Shown: in pieces, positions 31,440 to 37,295 of the stretch
Numbering within the stretch: position 1 is the first letter of the stretch
How the letters are laid out: each line of letters starts with the position of its first letter
Assembly (NCBI GenBank): GCA_910584075.1
Contig: CAJTZI010000018.1
Coordinates: 1 to 37,295, forward strand
Direction of reading: 5' to 3'
DNA length: 37,295 bases
DNA from: an uncultured Oscillibacter sp.
GTDB lineage: Bacteria; Bacillota; Clostridia; Oscillospirales; Oscillospiraceae
Translations under genes and position numbers: made by a program
The notes under the pieces: generated by a model
Seen by the model: the letters and a program-made list of their open reading frames with translations, nothing else
Databases searched by the model: none
Told to the model about the DNA's origin: nothing

Positions 31440-31494
31440 ATTCCACAACCTTGGAATGGAAATCCATTCCGCCAATTCGAGGAGGATGAAAAGA

Positions 31495-32700
31495 ATGAAA
31501 AAGCTATTCGCTCTGCTGCTGACGCTGGCCATGGTTTTGTCCCTGGCGGCCTGCGGTGGCAATTCCGGCGGCTCTGACGGCGGCTCTGGCTCCGGCAATT
31601 CCGGCAGCAAGGTCATCAAGATCGGCATCTACGAGCCCTCTTCCGGCGCCAACGGCGCCGGCGGCAAGAAGGAGGTCCTGGGCATTGAGTACGCCAACAC
31701 CCAGGTCAACACCGTCACCATCGGCGGCGAGGAGTACAGCATCGAGCTGGTGCCCGTGGACAACCAGTCCGAAAACGACAAGGGCGTCTCCGCCGCACAG
31801 CAGCTGGTGAGCTCCGGCGTGGCCGTGGTTCTGGGCTCCTACGGCTCCGGCGTGTCCATGGCCGCCGCCCCCGTGTTTGAGGAGGCCAAGATCGCCGCCA
31901 TTGGCTGCTCGTGCACCAACCCCGGCGTGACCCTGGGCAACCCCTACTACTTCCGGGTGTGCTATCTGGACCCCTTCCAGGGCAGCGTGCTGGCGAACCT
32001 GGCCAGGGATGAGTTCAGCGCCGAGACCGCCTATGTCTTCACAGAGCTGGGCGACGACTACTCCGTGGGCCTGGGCGAGTACTTCACCCAGGAGTGCGAC
32101 CGCCTGGGCATCAAGGTGGTGGCCGATCAGAATCCCCAGGGCAACACCGATATGTCCGGCTTCGTCAACGGCGCCAAGAGCGCCGGCGCGGATGTCATCT
32201 TCGCCCCCTGCTCCACCACCGTGGCCTCTTTGCTGATCGACCAGGCCGCCTCCGCCGGCATCCCCCTGATCGCCGGCGACACCTGGGATGACGCCGTCAT
32301 TCTCCAGGCCGCCAGCAAGTCCAAGGCGGACGTCTACTTCTCCACCTTCTATGACGAGGGCGCCTCCGACGACGCCGCCGCCTTCATGGAGGGCTTCAAG
32401 GCCTGGCTGAACGCCAACAGCGACAAGCTGTCCAACAACGGCGGCAGCGACACGGTCTCCGCCGTATCCGCTCTGGGCTATGACGCCTACATGGTAGCCG
32501 TGGAGGCCATCAAGGCCGCCGATTCCGCCGACTCCGACGCCATCGCCCAGGCCCTCTCCGGCGTGACCTACACCGGCGTCACCGGCGACGTGGTGTTTGA
32601 CGACGAGGGCGATGTGGACAAAAACATCATCTTCATCAAGGGTGTGGACACCGAAAAGGGTGAATTCTATTCCGTAAAGGAACAGGGCCTCGCCCAGTGA
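31495..32700 (+). CDS. livK: Branched-chain amino acid ABC transporter, substrate-binding lipoprotein
   Basis: The 401-aa lipoprotein captures substrate outside the cell for the downstream permease. The signal peptide MKKLFALLLTLAMVLSLAAC has lipobox LAAC (lipid Cys at residue 20), followed by a Gly/Ser linker and a type-I periplasmic-binding fold (IKIGIYEPSSGANGAGG, GVAVVLGSYGSG, GCSCTNPGVTLGNPYYFRV, AYVFTELGDDYSVGL). The ATG at 31495 with GGAGG at 9 nt is chosen; the longer frame from 31456 includes the RBS. Family members bind Leu/Ile/Val, but also other small molecules, so the ligand is not certain. The hairpin pair between livK and livH suggests higher expression of this first gene. Confidence 0.94.
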   Translation: MKKLFALLLTLAMVLSLAACGGNSGGSDGGSGSGNSGSKVIKIGIYEPSSGANGAGGKKEVLGIEYANTQVNTVTIGGEEYSIELVPVDNQSENDKGVSAAQQLVSSGVAVVLGSYGSGVSMAAAPVFEEAKIAAIGCSCTNPGVTLGNPYYFRVCYLDPFQGSVLANLARDEFSAETAYVFTELGDDYSVGLGEYFTQECDRLGIKVVADQNPQGNTDMSGFVNGAKSAGADVIFAPCSTTVASLLIDQAASAGIPLIAGDTWDDAVILQAASKSKADVYFSTFYDEGASDDAAAFMEGFKAWLNANSDKLSNNGGSDTVSAVSALGYDAYMVAVEAIKAADSADSDAIAQALSGVTYTGVTGDVVFDDEGDVDKNIIFIKGVDTEKGEFYSVKEQGLAQ

Positions 32701-32721
32701 GCTTACCCGCGGGAAACCATG

Positions 32722-32819
32722 CGGCAGCGGGGGGGGGCCCCCGCTGCCGTGCGTGGCGTTTCGCCGCCGGTTTTCCGGAGGGCAGAGACGAAATCTGCTT
32801 TCCGGAAAACCGGCGAAAC
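32722..32819 (+). promoter_or_regulatory. Intercistronic hairpin pair between livK and livH
   Basis: Hairpin 1: 12-bp perfect stem CGGCAGCGGGGG / CCCCCGCTGCCG (32722-32733 / 32738-32749). Hairpin 2: arms 32758-32779 and 32801-32819 pair fully except for a 3-nt bulge (19 bp), with an inner GCAGA / TCTGC stem. No T-tail follows, so this is more likely an RNA-stability or partial read-through element than a full terminator. Confidence 0.65.
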
Positions 32820-32840
32820 CTGGAAATAAGGAGAGAGAAT

Positions 32841-33716
32841 ATGGTACAAGTTTTGTCGACCCTGCTGCCGGGCATCTCCGTGGGCGGACAGTACGCCCTC
32901 ATCGCCCTGGGCTATACGATGGTCTACGGCATTCTGCGCCTGATCAACTTTGCCCACGGCGACATCTTTACTGTGGCGGGCTTTGTCATGTTTTACGCTG
33001 TCACCGCCATGCCGGTGCAGCTGGCGATCCCCCTGACCATCGCCGTCACTGTGCTTCTGGGGTTCACGGTGGAGCGGCTGGCCTACAAGCCCCTGCGCTC
33101 CGCGCCCCGCATGAGCGTGATGATCTCCGCCATCGGCGTCAGCTACCTGCTGCAAAATCTCATGTGGTATATCACCGGCGGGCAGCCCCAGCAGTACCCT
33201 GTCATTCCCTGGGTTTCCGACAGCATCTCCGTCTTCGGCGCGGAGACGAAGCGGGTCACCGTCATCACCCCCATTCTCACCATCGTGCTGATTCTGGCGC
33301 TGGTGACGCTGATCAAAAAGACCCGCATCGGCATGGCCATGCGGGCGGCCTCCCGGGATTTTGAGACGGCTCGGCTGATGGGAATCAAGATCAACAGCGT
33401 CATCTCCATGACCTTTGTCATCGGCTCCTTCCTGGCCGCGGTGGGTTCCTTCCTGTTTTTCAGCAACTACTCCACTGTCTCCCCCACCGTGGGCACCATG
33501 CCGGGTCTGAAAGCCTTTGTGGCGGCGGTGTTCGGCGGGATCGGCTCCATTCCCGGCGCCGTGGTGGGCGGCTTTATCATCGGCATCTGTGAGAATATCA
33601 TCCGTGGTCTGGGGTACTCCACCTTCAGCGACGCGTTTACCTTTGCGCTGCTGATCGTGGTGCTGTTTGTAAAGCCCACGGGCCTCTTCGGAGAGAAGCT
33701 GGAGGAGAAGGTGTGA
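32841..33716 (+). CDS. livH: Branched-chain amino acid ABC transporter permease LivH
   Basis: The 291-aa integral membrane protein has about eight hydrophobic segments and the family start LLPGISVGGQYALIALGYTMVYGILRLINFAHGDIF (residues 8-43). The cytoplasmic EAA-like coupling segment with MAMRAASRDFETARLMGI is present, as is GLKAFVAAVFGGIGSIPGAVVGG. With LivM it forms the channel of the LIV/HAAT-type importer. The ATG at 32841 follows AAGGAGAG; the frame is open further upstream, but that part is the hairpin region. It overlaps livM by 4 nt if livM starts at the GTG at 33713. Confidence 0.94.
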   Translation: MVQVLSTLLPGISVGGQYALIALGYTMVYGILRLINFAHGDIFTVAGFVMFYAVTAMPVQLAIPLTIAVTVLLGFTVERLAYKPLRSAPRMSVMISAIGVSYLLQNLMWYITGGQPQQYPVIPWVSDSISVFGAETKRVTVITPILTIVLILALVTLIKKTRIGMAMRAASRDFETARLMGIKINSVISMTFVIGSFLAAVGSFLFFSNYSTVSPTVGTMPGLKAFVAAVFGGIGSIPGAVVGGFIIGICENIIRGLGYSTFSDAFTFALLIVVLFVKPTGLFGEKLEEKV

Positions 33717-33718
33717 GG

Positions 33719-34837
33719 ATGGAAACAAAACGCAGCAAGACAATTCTCTGGAGTCTGGTCCTCATCGCCGCGTTTTCGGCGCTGTCCCTGGGTGCGGAGA
33801 GCATCGCGGAGGCCACCGGCCAGACGCTTTTGATGACCGTTCTGAAAAAGGGCACCGTCTACGCGCTGCTGGCAGTGTCCATGAACCTGCTGAACGGCTT
33901 TACGGGCCTGTTCTCCCTGGGTCAGGCGGGATTCATGCTGATCGGCGCCTATGCCTACGCCATTTTAACCATCCCTGTGGCGAAGCGGGCCGGCGTCTAT
34001 CAGTACTATGACGGCGGCATTGTCCAGTTCTCCATTCCGGAGACCTTCTCCGGCGTGTTCGGCGATCTGGCGGGCGGCGTCATCGGGATGGTGGTCACTC
34101 TGGTGATCTGCGGCCTGCTGGCGGCCTTTTTCGGCTGGCTGATCGGCCTGCCGGTGCTGCGGCTCAAAAGCGATTATCTGGCCATCGCCACCCTGGGCTT
34201 CGCGGAGATTATCCGCACCTTTATCCAGTATGAGAGCTTCGCCCCCCTCACCAACGGCTCCAACACCCTGCGGCAGTATCCCACCTTCAAGCACCTCTAC
34301 CCCTATGTCATCATTGTGGGCCTCTGCATCCTAGGCATCGTTCTGCTGGTGAACTCCACCTACGGCCGGGCCTTCAAGGCCATCCGGGACGATGAGATCG
34401 CCGCCGAGGCCATGGGCATCAATCTGGCAAAGCACAAGATGCTCTCCTTCATCATCAGCTCCTTCTTCGCCGGCGTGGGCGGCGGCCTGCTGGCCATGTA
34501 TATGAGCAGCGTCCAGGCGAAGGGCTTTACCGTTGCCATGACCTACGAGATCCTCCTCATGGTGGTCATCGGCGGAATCGGCTCCATCAGCGGCAGCATC
34601 ATCGCCTCCTATCTCTTCATCGGGTGCAGCGAGTGGTGGCTGCGGTTTCTGGATGATCCCAGCAACAATCCCGGCGGCCTCAAGCTGCTGGCTCCCGGCT
34701 TCCGGATGGTGGTGTTCTCCGTCTTTATCATGATCGTGGTGCTGTTCTTCCGAAAGGGCATCATGGGGGAGCGGGAATTCCCGGATCTTCTCCGGCACAG
34801 ACCAAAAAAGACAAAGAAGGAGGCCGCCGGAAAATGA
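33719..34837 (+). CDS. livM: Branched-chain amino acid ABC transporter permease LivM
   Basis: The 372-aa second permease subunit has about eight to nine membrane helices. Family segments are MNLLNGFTGLFSLGQAGFMLIGAYAYAIL (residues 54-82), the coupling loop GRAFKAIRDDEIAAEAMGI and EILLMVVIGGIGSISGSII. The ATG at 33719 is used; GTG at 33713 (overlapping the livH stop) is an equally possible start, with GGAGG at 7 nt. It overlaps livG by 4 nt (ATGA). Confidence 0.93.
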   Translation: METKRSKTILWSLVLIAAFSALSLGAESIAEATGQTLLMTVLKKGTVYALLAVSMNLLNGFTGLFSLGQAGFMLIGAYAYAILTIPVAKRAGVYQYYDGGIVQFSIPETFSGVFGDLAGGVIGMVVTLVICGLLAAFFGWLIGLPVLRLKSDYLAIATLGFAEIIRTFIQYESFAPLTNGSNTLRQYPTFKHLYPYVIIVGLCILGIVLLVNSTYGRAFKAIRDDEIAAEAMGINLAKHKMLSFIISSFFAGVGGGLLAMYMSSVQAKGFTVAMTYEILLMVVIGGIGSISGSIIASYLFIGCSEWWLRFLDDPSNNPGGLKLLAPGFRMVVFSVFIMIVVLFFRKGIMGEREFPDLLRHRPKKTKKEAAGK

Positions 34838-35676
34838 GTGAAAACGTCCTGAAAGTGGAAAACGTCACCATGCAGTTCGGCGGTGTGGTGGCTGTGGACA
34901 ACATGAGCCTGGAGGTGGACCGGGGGGAGATCGTGGCCCTGATCGGCCCCAACGGCGCCGGAAAGACCACCGCCTTCAACGTGGTCACCGGCGTGTACCA
35001 GCCCACCAACGGCGCGGTCTGGTTCCGCGGGGAGAAGATCGTGGAAAACCATCCCCAGGGCAAGATGAAATCCCAGTACAAGGGCCAGCACGCCGGGGAC
35101 TACTCCCACACCCTGGCCCCCACTCCCGACGCCATCACCAAGATGGGCATGGCCCGCACCTTCCAGAACATCCGCCTGTGGAAGTCCCAGACCGTGTTTG
35201 ACAATGTGCTCATCGCCAAGCACTGCCGGACCCACACCAATTTCCTCTCCGCCGCCCTCCGCCTGAACCGCAAAGAGGAGCAGGCCCAGCGGCAGCACGT
35301 GGAGGAGCTCTTGGAGCTGGTGGGCCTCTCCGATGTGAAAGGTGAGCTGGCCACCTCCCTGCCCTACGGCAAGCAGCGGCGGCTGGAGATCGCCCGGGCC
35401 CTGGCCACAGAGCCGCAGCTCTTGCTGCTGGATGAGCCGGCGGCCGGCATGAACCCCCAGGAGACCGGCGAGCTGACCGCCTTCATCGGTGAGCTCCGCT
35501 CCAAGCTGGGGCTGACCGTGTTTCTCATTGAGCACCACATGGACCTGGTCATGGATATCTCCGACCGCATCTACGTGCTGGACTTCGGCAAGCTGATCGC
35601 CGAGGGTACGCCGGCGGAGATCCAGAACAATCAGCGCGTCATCGACGCGTACCTGGGGGTGGCGGAGGATGCTTAA
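34834..35676 (+). CDS. livG: Branched-chain amino acid ABC transporter ATP-binding protein LivG
   Basis: The 280-aa nucleotide-binding subunit has Walker A GPNGAGKT (about residue 36-43), signature SLPYGKQRRLEIARAL (the LivG-type variant of LSGGQ) and Walker B LLLLDEPAAGMNP. The H-loop is in LIEHHMDLVMDISDRI. The roughly 25-residue insert after the first beta sheet (GKMKSQYKGQHAGDYSH...) is longer than in many LivG proteins. It powers the LivHM channel together with LivF and overlaps both neighbours by a few nt. Confidence 0.94.
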   Translation: MSENVLKVENVTMQFGGVVAVDNMSLEVDRGEIVALIGPNGAGKTTAFNVVTGVYQPTNGAVWFRGEKIVENHPQGKMKSQYKGQHAGDYSHTLAPTPDAITKMGMARTFQNIRLWKSQTVFDNVLIAKHCRTHTNFLSAALRLNRKEEQAQRQHVEELLELVGLSDVKGELATSLPYGKQRRLEIARALATEPQLLLLDEPAAGMNPQETGELTAFIGELRSKLGLTVFLIEHHMDLVMDISDRIYVLDFGKLIAEGTPAEIQNNQRVIDAYLGVAEDA

Positions 35677-36382
35677 AATTGAGAATCTCCATGTGGCCTA
35701 CGGCGGTATCCAGGCCCTGCGGGGCATCTCCATGGAGGTGCCCGACGGCAAAATTGTCACCCTGATCGGCGCCAACGGCGCCGGCAAGTCCACCACCCTG
35801 CGGACCGTCACCGGACTTGTGAAAGCCGCCTCCGGCTCCGTCCAGTGGAACGGGGAGGAGCTTCTGGGCAAGTCCATCGACCGGATCATCAGCGCCGGCA
35901 TCGCCATGAGTCCCGAGGGGCGCCGGGTGTTTCCGGATCTGACGGTGCTGGAAAACTTGAAGCTGGGGGCCTACCTCCGCCGGGACAAGGCGGAGATCGC
36001 AAAGGATCTCCAGTGGGTCTACGAGCTCTTTCCCCGGCTGAAGGAGCGGGACTGGCAGGCGGCCGGCACCCTCTCCGGCGGTGAGCAGCAGATGCTGGCT
36101 GTGGGCCGGGCGCTGATGAGCCGCCCCAAGCTCTTATTGATGGATGAGCCCTCTCTGGGGCTGGCCCCTCTGGTGGTGCAGGACATCTTCTCCATCATCA
36201 GGGAGATCAACCGCCAGGGCGTCACCATTCTTCTGATCGAGCAGAACGCCAACATGGCCCTGAAAATCGCGGACTTGGCCTATGTGCTGGAGACCGGCAA
36301 GATCACCATGAGCGACACAGGCGCGGAGCTGCTGGCCGACGAGCGGGTGAAAGAGGCCTATCTGGGCAAGCACAAGGGCTGA
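35669..36382 (+). CDS. livF: Branched-chain amino acid ABC transporter ATP-binding protein LivF
   Basis: The 237-aa second ATPase subunit has Walker A GANGAGKST (about 35-43), canonical signature LSGGEQQMLAVGRAL, Walker B LLLMDEPSLGLAP and H-loop LLIEQNANMAL. The LivF-typical SPEGRRVFPDLTVLENL is present. The ATG overlaps the livG end by 8 nt. It is the last gene of the liv operon; a 15-bp hairpin terminator follows. Confidence 0.94.
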   Translation: MLKIENLHVAYGGIQALRGISMEVPDGKIVTLIGANGAGKSTTLRTVTGLVKAASGSVQWNGEELLGKSIDRIISAGIAMSPEGRRVFPDLTVLENLKLGAYLRRDKAEIAKDLQWVYELFPRLKERDWQAAGTLSGGEQQMLAVGRALMSRPKLLLMDEPSLGLAPLVVQDIFSIIREINRQGVTILLIEQNANMALKIADLAYVLETGKITMSDTGAELLADERVKEAYLGKHKG

Positions 36383-36424
36383 GAATCCAAAAGCAGGAAG
36401 CACGCAGGGATTTATAAAGAAGTT

Positions 36425-36461
36425 AAGCGCAAGGCAGGCCGCCGCAGCCTGCCTTGCGCTT
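36425..36461 (+). terminator. Terminator of the liv operon
   Basis: A perfect 15-bp stem AAGCGCAAGGCAGGC / GCCTGCCTTGCGCTT (36425-36439 / 36447-36461) with a 7-nt loop, then TGTTATTCC. It starts about 40 nt after livF. Confidence 0.85.
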
Positions 36462-36530
36462 GTTATTCCGCGCCGCCCACTGTGGCACTTTTCAGGAAGG
36501 TGTCCGCGGGGGAGGGCCGCAGCTGCCAAT

Positions 36531-36977
36531 TCAGCGGCCGTCCGCAAGATTGCTTAGTGTCTCAATCTGCCATAGCCGCTCTTGTTTGACAGCATTTGCA
36601 TCATTGGGAAACCGCAGATTGACGACTTTACCCGCATAGTCAGAAGCTGCCATTGCGTGTTCCTGCATATGCCCTGCTGCAACAGCTTGCCCCACCACTC
36701 GCAGCGCCGTTTTCGCAACAATGTCTTGTGTATCTTTCGCTAACTGATGGACTTAAAATCCAGCCTGTCTTATATCGTGCATACTCGCATTTCCCATTTG
36801 CCATCTCTCATTTACCGCATACCCCTCTTTGATCATAGGATTGTTCACATCGTCATAATCAATCGTCGTCAAGATGTCCGTTGCCAATAGAAGGGCAAAC
36901 TTACATAACTCTGCCTGAGAAGATTTTTCATATTCATCCTCTAGTGAGATGTAATATATAAAGGGTGATTTCACCAA
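36531..36977 (-). pseudogene. Imm5-like immunity protein, interrupted by an in-frame stop
   Basis: On the minus strand two open segments are separated only by one TAA (36753-36755) in the same frame. The first ends ...ASMHDIRQAGF; directly after the stop it continues VHQLAKDTQDIVAKTALRV, VGQAVAAGHMQEHAMAASDYAGK and ends QIETLSNLADGR (TGA at 36531). The AxxxxGQAVAxxHxxxHAxxAxxYAxK pattern matches the Imm5-type 'putative immunity protein' family of toxin immunity loci as I know it. The 5' end is unclear: TTG at 36977 has no RBS, so the front may also be missing. The segment is AT-richer than its neighbours, suggesting transfer. No partner toxin is visible. Confidence 0.55.
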
Positions 36978-37016
36978 GCCACTACATTATATTGACTGCG
37001 GTTCATTTGTGGCAAA

Positions 37017-37175
37017 ATGACACAGGCTGGAAAGGCGGTGATCGACCAGCAGGAAGGAACCGAAGCGGGAGCGTCTGAGGATGATCTGGGCGCTCCGTTC
37101 TCTTTGTCGGCCTCTGCGAAGAGCGCATTATCTGAGGAGAAAAATAATCCGAGAAGCGGAGCGAAAAGCCAGTAA
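37017..37175 (+). other. Short coding remnant (52 codons), unrecognised
   Basis: ATG at 37017 opens 52 codons (MTQAGKAVIDQQEG...NNPRSGAKSQ). The reading frame is open from a TGA at about 36993. There is no RBS, and the stop lies inside the loop of the hairpin at 37140-37213, as expected for the 3' end of a gene with its terminator. It is more likely the tail of a deleted gene than a real small protein. Confidence 0.3.
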
Positions 37176-37214
37176 AATCAAGGCTTTCAGCAAAAACTTC
37201 TCGGATTATTTTTT
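37140..37214 (+). terminator. Long nested hairpin with T-tract
   Basis: A perfect 17-bp outer stem (37140-37156 / 37197-37213) encloses a 40-nt loop with an inner AAAGCC / GGCTTT stem (37165-37170 / 37182-37187). The right arm ends in six T. It is a plausible terminator of the remnant before it. Confidence 0.6.
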
Positions 37215-37219
37215 GTGCT

Positions 37220-37260
37220 TTATAATGTCTGTACAGCGGTGAGCTGAATCAACATTATAA
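37220..37260 (+). promoter_or_regulatory. Inverted repeat over the putative promoter of the last gene
   Basis: Perfect 9-bp arms TTATAATGT (37220-37228) and ACATTATAA (37252-37260). The left arm contains TATAAT, a likely -10 (the -35 is poor, TTCTCG), and the right arm runs into the AAGGAGG RBS. Confidence 0.45.
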
Positions 37261-37273
37261 GGAGGATGTGAAA

Positions 37274-37295
37274 ATGCGGCGAGAGGACATCATTC
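37274..37295 (+). CDS. Start of a gene cut by the right edge
   Basis: ATG at 37274 with AAGGAGG at 8 nt (37259-37265); only MRREDII is visible before the window ends. Nothing can be said about the product. Its upstream inverted repeat suggests regulated expression. Confidence 0.6.

Noticed and set aside
1..37295. CRISPR arrays, insertion sequences, prophage genes
   Set aside because: No regularly spaced repeats, transposase, integrase or phage structural genes seen on either strand.

Overview
The window comes from a GC-rich, spore-forming, anaerobic member of the Clostridia, most likely Oscillospiraceae (Flavonifractor / Pseudoflavonifractor / Lawsonibacter-like). This is an inference from dipicolinate synthase genes, an NfnAB-type bifurcating transhydrogenase, rubrerythrin, DUF6485 and SLH proteins, a c-di-AMP phosphodiesterase of Gram-positive type, and the AGGAGG-type ribosome binding sites. 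There is no intact mobile element, CRISPR array, tRNA or rRNA gene inside the window.

Left part (1-16.1 kb), mostly minus strand. The first 160 bases hold two tandem near-consensus promoters firing out of the left edge, which suggests a stable-RNA operon just outside. Then come degV, dpaB-dpaA (spoVF), a lipoprotein with its Shine-Dalgarno inside a hairpin, and cca. murC and a ProX-like tRNA deacylase run on the plus strand. They are followed by minus-strand cell-surface genes (LCP protein, SLH/transglutaminase protein), a broken GNAT gene, a small P-loop protein, pgi, a D,D-carboxypeptidase, a DUF2085 protein and a zinc-ribbon membrane protein with a structured leader. A decayed SLH surface-protein gene closes the region.

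Middle part (16.2-22.6 kb). nfnA-nfnB (minus) are divergent from rubrerythrin (plus), each with a clear sigma-A promoter. Next to them are a Crp/Fnr regulator, a CBS-pair protein and an ABC-F ATPase. The redox and oxidative-stress functions plus the regulator form a plausible functional neighbourhood.

Right part (22.7-36.4 kb), plus strand. A conserved housekeeping run gdpP - small membrane protein - rplI - dnaB - tilS - hpt - DUF6485 - ftsH is interrupted between rplI and dnaB by a ~129 bp palindromic MITE-like element whose first bases supply the rplI stop codon. A complete branched-chain amino acid ABC operon (livK-H-M-G-F) follows. It has a strong promoter, an upstream set of TGTC...GACA palindromes and a large hairpin pair between livK and livH.

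The last ~0.9 kb is AT-richer and decayed. It holds an Imm5-like immunity-protein pseudogene, an orphan coding remnant ending in a long hairpin, and the first codons of a new gene whose promoter and RBS lie in an inverted repeat. I found no convincing new multi-gene system. The best leads are regulatory (leader RNAs, operators, the MITE) plus the orphan small P-loop protein.
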